A DNA stretch of 23,634 bases from Terana coerulea (Eukaryota; Basidiomycota; Agaricomycetes; Polyporales; Phanerochaetaceae). Position 1 is the first letter of the stretch. The number at the start of each line of letters is the position of its first letter. Below are positions 10,711 to 21,096 of the stretch, piece by piece. The stretch is taken from positions 1-23,634 of the forward strand of contig JAKOGH010000633.1 of the NCBI GenBank assembly GCA_024811115.1. The letters are read 5' to 3'. Made by a program: the position numbers and the translations under genes. The notes under the pieces were generated by a model. It had not been told where the DNA came from. It did no database searches and worked only from the letters and a program-made list of their open reading frames with translations.

Positions 10711-11860
10711 TTACTTGCCACCAGTGGTACCCATGCCCATAGCGGTCTTGAACGAGTCGTAGATCCACCATTGGAAGCCTGCATGGGAAAGTAAGCACCA
10801 AATCCACTACATCCAAGCAGGCAGACGTACCAGTGAGGGTACCGATCATAATAACACGCGTGCCGAGACCCTTGGTAGCGAGGTTGACGATGCCGACCTC
10901 GGAAGCGATCTGACCGACACCCTTGCCCTTGTTCCCAGCCTTGCCCATGAGGGAGACGAGAGAGTCGGCGGGGTGGGACACGATGGCGCAGACGACACCG
11001 GCGAGGTAGCCGGAAGCGAAGGTGACACCGAGCTGAGTGGTCTTGCTGTAGGTGTTCTTGGGGGCAGTGAAGACGCGGCTGTAGAACAGGTTGACAATGT
11101 ACTCGAAGAAGAAGAACTTGGCCATGGTGTACGGGATCTAGACGAGCATGATGAGATTTTCGGACATACTGAGAACAGCAGACACATACCTGGCGGGACC
11201 AGAGAGGGACGAGAGAGCCGAAGGGGAAGCGAGTGTCAACAGCGGTTCTGCGCATCTCGGCGAGGGCGGCGAAGGTGGGGATGGGGAAGGTACCAGCAGG
11301 GCTGGTCTGGATCTTGACCTTGGTCATTTCGAGGGGGCACAGGGCGATATCGGCGAAGAACTCAGCCGAGGCAGAGCCGGCGAGCCAGATACCACCCTTG
11401 TACTTCACAGAGTTCTCCTCACCAGCAAGGTTCATGTACAGGTCCTTGAAGTACTCGTACAGACCATACTTGAAGGCACCCTGAAGCGAGTAGCCAATGA
11501 AGGTGGGACCGAAGCCTTTCCAGAGACCGCGGGAACCCTCCTCGGCGGAGATAGTCTTGAGGCCTGAGACGAGGCCGTTGAACTTGCCAGGGTTGACCTA
11601 CGGGCAGGTTAGTTGGATACGACACGTCAAACTTGATCTGGACGCACCTGCATGTTACATTTTGTGACATCGAGAGGAGTGATACCGGCGTGAGTGATAC
11701 CACACGCGAGGACACCACCAAGCAAGCATTTTGCGTAGTAAGTGGTGTCGTGGGGGACAGGGCCAAGGAATCTATGAAGGTGTTCAGTTTGAGCGGAGGG
11801 GAGGCGCGTCTCAAAAACTAACCTGGCATCCCACTTCGTTGGTGGCACGATGGCAGACAT
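10711..11860 (-). CDS. MIR1: Mitochondrial phosphate carrier (SLC25A3/MIR1 type), 314 aa
   Basis: Seen on the minus strand: exons 11860-11823, 11771-11648, 11597-11190, 11137-10831 and 10778-10711; introns of 51, 50, 52 and 52 nt, all GT...AG. The exons total 945 nt, exactly 315 codons. Three carrier repeats carry the signatures PLDVTK (about residue 45), PLEMTK (about 142) and HPADSL (about 245); the last form, without the Lys/Arg, is typical of phosphate carriers. Other family marks are [35 protein letters not shown] and the C-terminal [11 protein letters not shown]. Family role: imports inorganic phosphate with protons across the inner mitochondrial membrane for ATP synthesis. Length is normal for fungi and the short N terminus ([14 protein letters not shown]) is usual. 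The frame is clean with no indels, unlike several neighbours. The symbol follows the yeast orthologue; PIC2 is the alternative. Confidence 0.95.
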
Positions 11861-13355
11861 GCTATTATCTAGTCGTATGTCAAAGTAATGTAAAGTCTAG
11901 GTTACGCCTGGATGCCCAGTCCGGCGGGGAGGGGATGGAGGTGGTGGTAGGGGGAAAGAGCGAGGTCGAGCCTTTTTTGAGGGCGAACGTTCGCTGGACG
12001 CCGGAAATTGTCGGCTCGCTTCGGAGCGCTGCCCGGCGCCCTTCCTCGCACTTTCTCCTTCGCCCTCACCTTTCTTCATTTCTCTCCACTATTTTCGACG
12101 CTGGCTGCAGGTATGAACTGCTCGATAATGCTCTCTACAACCTCGCAATAAATGAGAGAAATGCTGAAGCCTTGCACCTCGCAGTCATGCCCAGAATATC
12201 TCGATTTCCCAGCGTCATGATTGGTCGGATGTGCATTTCGGACTTGGGCCTACGTCTCCATCTCGGCTTGTAGGCACGCTGACCAGAGCGTGAGGCTGCA
12301 ATCACGCTCGGTGCTGGTGGCAGTGGAGACTCGTAACTATGCGGGACGGAGAAATGGAGACACTACTCGGTGAGTTGCCTGACTTGGTAGAGCTGAGCAG
12401 TATCCCTTACGTGCACCAAAAGTCCCCAATTAGTGACATCGGTCCTCGCGACACTAACGAGAAGGGTCTGACGGGCAACTACCATGGCTCTGCTATGTTA
12501 GCTGCAAACTATGACGGAATCATACAGCCCTCGGAAATCATCTGGCCCAAGTCAACTTTCTATGGCTCGTCTTACGGATCTCAACCCATTCCTCCGACAT
12601 CTTCAAGTCACATCCTGCGGTCGTCTTTCGCCAGCTTAGCTTCAAGCAGCTGTAGCGAGGCGTACCGTAGGCCAACGTCTCCCGCCCACCGAAGACTTTC
12701 TTCTTACGAGTTGGCACATGCAGACCCACGGCATTCAACAAACCCTTCCCGTCCTAACATTGCCCTCCTCAGGATTCTCTTATTATGTCTTCGGCCACTA
12801 CTAGAGATAGGTTCTCCTGTCTTCATTTGCACGCAAGCACTTTGCGCGACTATACGGAATACTCGATAAATGTACCGAAGAGTTCAGTGTCCTTCGCGAT
12901 GTATACTACATAATCACTGCAACCAGACGTACAAGTCAAATTTCCTCAACCTGTAGTGAATTCATGTTCTGCCTATATTGAGTCAGGCAAGGTTTGGGGG
13001 CGCCAACGTCGGTTGCCCCGAGTACACGACTTCAACCGCTTTAGTCCCTCTACAGTCCCACCTTGTATCATAAACACGTCTAACAGCGCTCCGGTCAGCA
13101 CTGGTCATTTGAAGCCGACAGCGGGAGGTTCCCTTCAAGCGGCCGCACCAGGACCCCTTACTCTCATCCGCATGGTTTCCCTTTCGGCTGACTCAAATAC
13201 CCATGTCTCGTAATTGCACGATGTCCTTCTCTCCGTCCTCTTTGTAACATCCTATCTGGGTACTTATATTTCCTCTCCTTGCCTCCGGGATTTGCAAAGC
13301 CTGCACCAAAAGTGACTCTTACCCAAGCCATACTCGACCACCCGTGAACCGCCCG
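11861..13355. other. Intergenic region between phosphate carrier and RIB3 (divergent promoters)
   Basis: The two flanking genes diverge from here, so it holds both promoters. A GA/CT-rich tract at about 11925-12090 lies just upstream of the carrier start and may be part of its promoter; a CT-rich tract at about 13225-13285 precedes RIB3. An open frame of 176 codons at 12339-12869 on the + strand is Ser-rich but has no domain or splice context I can support. No TATA box was seen for either gene. Confidence 0.5.
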
Positions 13356-14278
13356 ATGGCTCCTGTTGCTGTTTCTCCTACTCTACCCGCACAGATGTCT
13401 TCAACCGCACTGAAGCCACATGCCCATGCAGCGGTGAACGGTTCTCCTGATATCCCTGCCGCACCTGCTTCGCCCCAGAATACTGCACGCCCGCAGGAAG
13501 TACGAGATGTGCCCTCCGGACCGAATTCGCCTTCGACTCGATGGAGGATGCTCTTGCGGCGTTTGGACGTGGGGAGTTCTTGGTGGTGGCGGACGATGAG
13601 AGCAGGGAGAATGAGGGTGACTTGATCATCGCAGCTAGTGAAGTATCAACGGAAAAGATGGCATGGATGATTCGGCATACTAGGTGCGCTTCATTCACAT
13701 CCGAGGAAACTCACAGCATTTCCTCACCGCTGTGTGCCTTGCAGTGGTTATATATGTATATCATTACCTTCTGAACGGCTGGAGGATCTCGATATACCTA
13801 TGATGGTTGCGCAGAACGAAGATCCTCATCGGACGGCATATACCATAACTGTGGACTACAAGCACGGTACGCGGTCCGAGGTCTACTTGCTCTTGCCTGC
13901 AGGCACTCATGTCCCCCGCAGGGACAACCACAGGTATATCCGCTCATGACCGTGCTCTGACTGCCCGCGCACTGGCTTCACCACATACGACTCCGGCTTC
14001 GCTATCTCGACCAGGACACATGGTCCCGCTGCGAGCAAGACCGGGCGGGGTCCTGACCCGGCCAGGGCACACTGAATCTGGTGTAGATCTGTGTGCTCTT
14101 ACGAACCTCCCGCACGCAGGTGTACTATGTGAACTTGGTGAACGAGGATGAGCAAGGCACCATGATGCGAAGGGACGACCTCAGGGCATTTGCGGACCGC
14201 TGGGACCTCAAGATGATCAGTGTCGAGATGATCCAGCAGTACAGGAGGAATCTGGAAAAGGCTCATAGGCTACGCTAA
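13356..14278 (+). CDS. RIB3: 3,4-dihydroxy-2-butanone 4-phosphate synthase (riboflavin synthesis)
   Basis: Family role: converts ribulose 5-phosphate to formate and the four-carbon riboflavin precursor, using Mg2+. Seen: exons to 13683, 13745-13866 and 13922-14278, with introns of 61 and 55 nt. Conserved blocks in order: [13 protein letters not shown], the catalytic [67 protein letters not shown], and a C-terminal [16 protein letters not shown]. The enzyme is complete, about 255-268 residues depending on ATG 13356 or 13395; the start is uncertain because a possible 5' intron (13344-13394) would favour 13395. Two breaks: one base missing near 13519-13526 (before FAFDSMED) and one extra T at 14135-14136 (between GVLCEL and VNEDEQ). 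They compensate: the three exons sum to a multiple of 3. Sequencing error is likelier than a pseudogene. Confidence 0.9.
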
Positions 14279-14496
14279 GCCTTGTAATTGTACTCTGCTT
14301 TGCAATAATTAGTTTGGGTACCCAGCGTCGGGAATATCCTTTTTGAGTGAACGTCGGCGCGCAGCAGCCGCCTTCTCCGTCATACTGGGCGCTACTACAA
14401 TCCTTACCTCTTACCACCACCACGAAGTACCTGCACCTCCGCATTCGTGTCAAGTACCCTGTCTCTTGTTATAGATTCATTTGAGCATCTCATGCC

Positions 14497-17400
14497 ATGC
14501 CGGATATCCCAGAGCCCGCCGATGCTGAGCGGGGGAATACTCCAGGCGACGCGACGCCGCGCCGGCCACGCGGCGTGCTGCCCTCATTCCTCTTCATATC
14601 CTTCGTGCTCTTCATAGTCACGAACAACCAAAGCGCAGAAATTGAAAACCGAAGCCAATATGCCGACACTCTATCTATCATTGGCCAGCAGATAGCGAAT
14701 TTCTCTGCGTGGCTTAATGGGACAGCGGTCGACAACTTCACGCTCGTCAGTCTGTGTCGCGTTCGTATGTATGGCGCTTGTTAACATGCCCGTTAGCCAG
14801 TGCAAGATACTGCTATCATGCCACTGGTTCAGCACTTCATGACCTTTGGCTCGCGACTCGATCCCCAGTCTGCGTCGTACTACGCCAACCTTACCGGCTT
14901 CTGGCACGGCGACGTCCGGTTCCATAATTTGACGCACTTGGAGACCAACGTTACCGATGCTTTGCCTCCGCCATGGTTTGAGCTCGCGGACAACCTCGTC
15001 GCCCACGCGAATCTGACAAATGCGACTGAGCTGGCTACACGGTTAGGCGGCTGGAACTGGTCGCGCTCGGACAAGGTGTCCATCAGCTTTGGGGATAAGC
15101 TGCTTTGGTCGGAAAGTGAGCACCCAGACTTGTCAAAGGATGCTGCTGCGATACGCGTGAGTCCGTTAGCCATATGCGCAGCCCTCAATGACCATAAAGG
15201 TGAATCATAGGGAAAGATTGACCTCACGGACCCCGAGACATCAGAGGAACTACGGCTGGAGATTGATGGGATACATTTTATATCCAACGGTACTATATAT
15301 GCTTTCGCTGAGCCAAGTGGGTAGGTGTAAGTTAACGCACATCTCTCACGACTGCAGTACTAAGTGGTCGTGGCTCTCTTCGTAGACATGGCATAGACAT
15401 CCGCAATGTTCCTATGCTCGCCCCGCCCGCTCGCCTGAATGAGACAGCGCATGTAGTCGAAGCGGAGATGATCTCAAGGGCTATAAAGTTCAAGGAAAAG
15501 ATTGAGACTGGCGCTGTCGTCGAGAACTCGGATGGTACGCAAACCTACATCCTCTCCGCTCTTTCCGAGATAACTGACAAGGTCAAGCAGATGAAGGCCC
15601 GAAGACCGAGTGCTCGTTCCAATTCTTCGCACAGATCCATCAAAGCAATATTCCTCAAATTGTGTTGGACGAACTCGAGCATGAGATTGACGAGCCGACT
15701 GGAGTCACCACCCTTCATCCGCCTGAAATGAAGTTTAGTGGTGTTCTCGTGAGCCAGGACTGCGGCATACTTTACGTACTTCCAGACGTCGAGGGAATGA
15801 AGTGAGTACATATCCCGGAAGCTCGAAAGCTTGCGTCTCATTTACACAACTCTCAGGTCTCAAACCCTGTTCCGCAAGATTACATCTTGTACGTGTTTGT
15901 TGGTATACCTCTCGCTACAGATATTAATGTGACATTTCAGATGCCGGATTGTCCACATTAGTCAATCTAGTTCTCTTACTCCTTCATGTTCGTCAAGCAT
16001 CCCGCAGTCAATCGGCTGCGGGCCTCGCCAGGGTATCCCGCTACCCATTTATCGTCCAAAGTCTGATCGACGCAGTCTCCTTTGTCGGGGTTAGTAGCTA
16101 TCGCTGCTTACAAGCCGTAACCAGCCTAACACACTGTATAGCATGTTACGCTCGCGATCTTGGCCGACGGGCGAACGTCCATAGCCGTGCTGGCTCCTGC
16201 CGGTCTGGCCTGCATCCTGTTTGTTCAGGAGGCTGTATGTATGCGCTCCGCACTATAGCAACAACTGCTAATGGTCCTTCTAACAGCAATTCTCCATCAT
16301 CATCGGCCAGATACAGGCTTCTGAGGATGTCAGGCCCACCCCTCCAAGACCGGCGCCTCCCCACCCGCTCCTGCACCTGCTCCCCAAACCCCTTCTCCGA
16401 ATGCAGAAAGTGCTTCCAATGACCCAGAGGCGCCAAGTGCTCCGCCACCCCTACGATTACGACCACGCCACCGGCGAATGAAGGACGGCCTGGCCCACTT
16501 CGATATCTGTGGGATCACATCCGAAGTGACCCATCAGCCAGGCTATGTGAGTTCCATTGATTCCTTCCCCAGCCCTCTGTATGCTGAAGGGCGTGTTGAT
16601 TTCAGGGGCCATCATATCATTCTTCTTGTTGGTCGTTTTTCGGTTGGTCATCGTGTTGTCGATGCCGCTTCTCTTCGTCGCCATTTTGTATTGCGGCATG
16701 TGGTCGCTGCAGATCTACCGCTCTGTGCGGCGTGGGCGCGACAGCGGGCTCACGCCCGAGTACTTGATCGGCGTGACGGTATGCCGCCTTTACTACCTCA
16801 CGTGTGAGTAATCCGCAACGATGGCTGAAGCTGCTGGTATTAACGGCCGCGCAGATTATCTGGCGTGCCCGAAGAACATATTGGACGTTGAGCCTAGGAG
16901 TAGGTAGTCAATGTGGTTAGAATTCCGATCGGCTAACCGTCTGTCAGGATGGGTGCATACTGTGGTGCTGTTCATGTTTTCCAGGTCGCAGTGATCCTCC
17001 TACAAGGACGTTTCGGCCCTACGTTCTTCTTACCTCGAGGCGTACGTTGCCTCCTGCTACAACCTATCCTTCACTGTAACTCACTCTCCCGCCCCGTCCC
17101 TAGATGGCGAACATCGAGACGTACGACTACCACCCGCCGCTGCCACTGCCGGACCCGGAGGCGCCGGAGCAGTCCCTCGGCGACTGCGCGATCTGCATGG
17201 ACGCGATCGCGGTCGACCCCGTGCTGCGCCAGCGCGGGGACGAGAAGCACGAGCCGCACGCGCTCGCGCGGCGCACGGGCGGGCTGCTCGCGCAGGGCGC
17301 GCGCAAGAGCTACAGCCTCGCGCCGTGCCACCATCTCTTCGTACGTCCTACATTGTCGGGGATTTGGGAGCTTGGCTGAGGGCATGCGTTTGGGTTTGTG

Positions 17401-17595
17401 TAGCATACGGCGTGTTTGGAACGCGTGAGTATTTATTCGGGTATATGATGTGCACAGAACTGATGTTATCGACTGTTTGCACTAGTGGTTAGCTATCAAG
17501 GTGAGACACCTCGATCTCTACGGGCCAACAGCCGTTAATGAGCATTCGCGCAGAATATTTGCCCCCAATGTCGGCGACCGTTGCCTCCGCTTTGA
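14497..17595 (+). CDS. TUL1: Transmembrane RING E3 ubiquitin ligase, TUL1 / Dsc1 type
   Basis: Seen: 16 exons: 14497-14745, 14797-15156, 15211-15320, 15386-15534, 15582-15801, 15857-15888, 15941-16089, 16142-16234, 16287-16546, 16573-16803, 16855-16899, 16948-17041, 17104-17340, 17404-17424, 17486-17500, 17554-17595; about 769 residues. Order: N-terminal signal anchor (LPSFLFISFVLFIVTNN); lumenal domain with many N-glycosylation sequons (NGT, NLT, NVT, NAT, NWS, NET); transmembrane block from LSTLVNLVLLLLHVRQ; Pro/Ala/Thr-rich loop; further helices (LVIVLSMPLLFVAIL); C-terminal RING-H2: CAIC (about 693-696), CHHLFHTACLERW, CPQC. Family: yeast Tul1 and fission yeast Dsc1 are the E3 of the Golgi/endosomal Dsc complex, which ubiquitinates membrane proteins and in some fungi activates SREBP. 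Three frame corrections are suggested in C4 (16339-16342), C4 (16448-16451) and T4 (16977-16980) runs. The 26-nt intron 16547-16572 is unusual. Confidence 0.88.
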
Positions 17596-17994
17596 TGGTG
17601 TCTGCGCGAGCACTTACTGTACAGGCACCAAGCTGCGTTAATAATTATTTTTCTTTGTTGTCGATGCTGCACAACCTGCCGTCTGGGCTCCGTTTTAATC
17701 GTCTGGATACCACCCCGACGCCAAGCGGCCTGACCGACGTCCGTGCTCCGACAGAACGCCTCTCCATGGACATTCCATTCTACCCGCCCGTCACCGAGTC
17801 AAATGACCGCACACTCCGTTTACCTGTGCGCAATTACTCGCCGCTTGGGTGTCAATCACAAGTACGGCGACACTCAGGCCCAGGCCCAGCGCCGGCCCCG
17901 CGCGCCCTCTGTCTTCCAGGCCAAGTGTGAGTTACGCTATGTCTATGTGTGTACGCACCCCACACGTGCCCCGCGTTCACGACTAGGTTACGCC

Positions 17995-18017
17995 CTGCCC
18001 TGCCCTGCCCCGCCCCG
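17995..18017. repeat. CCCTG / CCCCG short tandem repeat
   Basis: CCCTGCCCTGCCCTG passes into CCCCGCCCCG. The same CCCTG unit recurs inside the inverted GC-rich repeats at 22676 and 23496. Confidence 0.7.
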
Positions 18018-18363
18018 CCGCGCGTCCAACGCAAACACACATCGCTTCCCACACCGTCGACATCACGGCCCCTGTCTGCTGGCTGCCTGCCTGCGAGGTC
18101 CGTGCGGCGTCGGAGCCCTCCCTCCATCACCCTGGCATCCAGACATCCAGGGCGTCCGGGACGCGCGATGGCTGGCGATAATGAGGTGCATAGCTGGCGG
18201 AATGCAGGCTATGTATGTGGGATCTGAGCACACAGCGTCCAGACCGCCGCGCCGTCCCCGCATCGCAGCGCAGTCTGTTGGTGTGGGTGTGGGTGAGGGC
18301 CGGCAGTCTGTGCTTGCGATCATGTTCTGGCTGGGCAGGCGCCGTGGATCAGCGGGTTATGAC

Positions 18364-18389
18364 ATCTGCGTCTGCATCTGCATCTGCCA
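18364..18389. repeat. TCTGC(A/G) hexanucleotide microsatellite
   Basis: About four tandem copies of a TCTGCA/TCTGCG unit in non-coding sequence. Confidence 0.7.
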
Positions 18390-19441
18390 GCGCGCCCGCA
18401 TCGTGCACTCAGCACTGGCAACGCGATGGGCTGGGCTGCCCGAGTGTGCGCAGGGCTGCGGTGCGGCGGTGTGGGCTATGAGAGCTACATGAGATCTATA
18501 TGAGATAGTGGAGGCGCGGCGGGCGCACAGGCGTGCATCTCATCCAGGGCTCGCCACGCTTGCTTGATGTGTAGATGTTGTGAGTATGTACGTGCTGTTT
18601 GCAGCGGTGCGAGATGCAGTAGCCTGAGGTCGTAAGTCACGAGCTCGCGTGGTCCAAGTTGCCAATGCAGTTCTGGCGTACGCTGCCTGCACGACATCCA
18701 TTCAGCGGACACACAAATGCATCTCTGCGAGGTCGAACCACAGCGTCGCGGGACTTGCACGGGCATCTTGCGGGGATCACGCCCATCTGCCACTGCCAAC
18801 CCGCCGAACAAGCTTCTGTCTGCACGTCCTCACCGTGAGACTCGCCTCGGCCACTCAATGCCCCGTCTTCAAACAGGTAAACGTAGGGTTCAATATACCG
18901 AACGACGCCAACGCGCCGTCGGGGCACACATATTCATTATGTGTATGCAAATACGCTACGCCAACAGCGTAGCCAATACTATACTACTCCTACTACTGCT
19001 GCGGACGACGACAATTTGGGGATTGGGATGGGTTGCAGTGGAGGACAAGCGATAAGCGACAAGCACCGTGTACGGGTCAAGCAACGAGGGAGCGGGGTGG
19101 TGCGTTTATGGTACAAGAGCGACAGTGGGATGGATGCAATAGGTACAACACAGAAAGAATGCGGGGGATGCGGAGCGGTCCGTGTGGGTTGGAATGTACA
19201 AGTGAGGCGGGCACGAAGGCAATAGCGAGCGGCGAGGTAGAGTACGCGGGGAGGTTAAAAATGCTCTAAGTAGGCGAGACGGATCGGGGTCGGGACAGCA
19301 GCAAAATACGGACACATAAATACGTGCGCCCGTGGCGGAGCGGAGTGGCAGAGCAAGCGAGTGTGCGACGACGGCGAGCAAGCGATTGAGGGATTGAGAC
19401 GAGCAAGGAAGCGATAGTGTACAAGCGAGGGCGTGAGGCGG

Positions 19442-21011
19442 TCATGCGGAGAACTGGACGAAGCTGCGCCAGCTACGCGCGGCAGGCTCGTCGTCGCGCA
19501 GGTCGATGAAATTCGTGAGCGGCGAGAAGAAGGACTCGATCGTGCTCCGGCGGCGGCGGCTGCGCTCCGAGCTGCTCGACGCCCGCTTGCTCGCGCGCCG
19601 CGACGGCGACGGTCGCTCCTCCCGCGGCTTCGCCGTCGCGCGCACCGCGGCGGGGATCACGACGTCCTCCTCCTCCGCGAGCACGCTCAGCAGCTGCTTC
19701 TCGACGAGCAGGCTGTTCTCGTCCTCGTCCTCGTCATCGCTCATGCTCATGAAGTTGCGCGGCCGCCGCACAGAGGGGCGCCGCCGGCTCGGCTCGCGGC
19801 CCTCCAGTGCAGCGAGCGCGGCCGAGCGGTTGCGCGTGCGCGTGTTGACGGTGGCGACCGAGCGGAACGAGTGGGAGACCTTCAACGCGGGGCTCGCCGC
19901 GGGGTTCTCATCGGCTCAAAGATGGGGGAATCAGCCATGCTGGCGCCGGTCAGGGGCGGGGTGGGAGGGGCAGAGTCAACGGGGAGAACGCGGCGAAGTA
20001 GGACCTGTGCTCGTCTGACGAGAAGGTCGGCGAAGACATGAGCGAGGGCGATAGGATCACTGGCTCAGAGTTCGTCGCACGGTGGTGATACGAAGGCGAC
20101 GACGGCCCTGCCTCGGGAAAGCAGGCCGAGAACGTCAGCGTGAGGTTCGAGGGACGGCGGCGGGTACGCGGCACCTCGGGCAGCGTGGCAGAGGGCGCGG
20201 GCTTGGGTGAAGGAAGGCTCAGTGTTTCCCGGGATCCGCGTCGCAGCATTGGCGAGGAGCGGCGCCTGGAGCGAGGTTAATTATCTCGAAGAAGGCAGCT
20301 GCCACACAGACTTACGTTGAGTGGGGATTCGAGCTAGTGGAAGGCACGCGGAAGGGCGCATAAGACGGCACAGCACTGGACGGAAGATGGAATCAGAACG
20401 TGTTCGTCAAGGGAGCACAATGGCAGGCATAATGAAGCGTAATGATGACTGGGCTGAAAGGGAATGTCCGAGCCGATCTGCAGACGCGACGAATGTGTGC
20501 AGCGGCAGCCGCAGATTCGCCGCGTGCGCGAAGCAGCCCAGCCGGCGGAAGTGTAATTGAGTCGTCGAAGGATTCGAAATGCGCGGGGTGGAGAACGGTC
20601 GGGAGAAAACAAAGCGCAAGGGAGTACTCACGGGAATGCTGGGAAGGACGACACGGGCGACGTGGGCACTGAGAAGCCGTGGGTGGTTGTCATCGTGTCC
20701 TTGCGACGCAGGCTCATCGAGTCCGCGAGGTCGAGCGACAGGAACGAGCGACCCTCCTCGACCTGGCGGCGGCTAGGCTTAAACGTGAGGAAGAATGTGT
20801 TCTCGTCGCTACTCGCACTGCGCGAGGTGGCAGGGACGCCTTCATAGAGGCTGAAGGTCGCCGAGTTGACTGTCAGCGGCAGGCTTTCATGTGCAGCCTT
20901 CTTTAGGGGCTTGGTGGTGGTGGCGTTCGTCGGCGACGGGGCCCGGGACGAAGAGGGGAGCTATCCGAAAGGAAGACCCGAGGTGAAGAGCGGGGAGTAC
21001 TGGGCAAACAT
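19442..21011 (-). CDS. Ser/Pro-rich protein of unknown function (about 420 aa, 3 exons)
   Basis: Seen on the minus strand: exon 1 21011-20632, exon 2 20375-20316, exon 3 20265-19442; introns of 256 nt (GTGAGT...CCAG) and 50 nt (GTAAGT...CCAG). A TATAAATA lies about 80 bases upstream. Spliced protein runs from MFAQYSPLFTSGLPFG through FSLYEGVPATS, NTFFLTFKPSRRQVEEGRSF, SFPAFPAVPSYAPFRVPS, RRSSPMLRRGSRETLSLPS, SYHHRATNSEPV, an acidic run DDEDEDEN, basic SRRRRSTIES, ending ARSWRSFVQFSA. No signal peptide, membrane segment or known domain is visible; it looks largely disordered. Problems: an in-frame TAG at 20963-20961 (17th codon), and two -1 breaks in C4 runs (GGGG on the + strand at 19981-19984 and 19901-19904). 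Adding one base at each makes the exons total 1266 nt, a whole number of codons. I do not recognise the family; an Agaricomycete-specific conserved protein is a guess. Confidence 0.6.
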
Positions 21012-21088
21012 AGGTGCTTCGTCGTCGGCGCCGTCGGGGAGAGGGGTGGGGGACGGGGGACGGTGAGCAGAGCCGGCGGGGGCCCGTG

Positions 21089-21096
21089 TATTTATA
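21089..21096 (-). promoter_or_regulatory. TATA box of the minus-strand Ser/Pro-rich gene
   Basis: TATAAATA on the minus strand, about 80 bases before the ATG at 21011. It supports the chosen start and orientation. Confidence 0.6.

Larger units (their letters stand above)
17596..19441. other. Gene-poor intergenic region
   Basis: Nothing firmly supported. It contains the 3' ends of TUL1 (+) and of the minus-strand gene ending at 19442. Coding-like text occurs near 17775-17935 (MDIPFYPPVTESNDRTLRLP, then GVNHKYGDTQAQAQ one frame over, followed by a GTGAGT), which might be a short exon with one indel. Low-complexity spots: a CCCTG/CCCCG run at 17995-18017 and TCTGCA hexamers at 18364-18389. Long open frames on both strands overlap and look like GC-driven artefacts. 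Confidence 0.5.

Noticed and set aside
12339..12869. 176-codon + strand frame between the phosphate carrier and RIB3
   Set aside because: Ser-rich without a recognisable domain, signal or splice pattern. It could be chance in a promoter region, so it was not called as a gene.
16948..17041. Alternative TUL1 splicing that reads MGAYCGAVHVFQVAV without an indel
   Set aside because: Possible with a donor two codons later, but RWVHTVVLFM followed by QVAVILLQ fits the family's membrane segment better; kept as an open alternative.
17743..18492. 249-codon + strand frame after TUL1
   Set aside because: After about 17935 it runs through CCCTG repeats and low-complexity sequence. Only the first part is coding-like and is noted as a low-confidence finding.
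19433..20041. Long + strand frame antisense to the Ser/Pro-rich gene
   Set aside because: It is a mirror of the minus-strand exon 3, which has the better splice sites, TATA box and protein-like composition.
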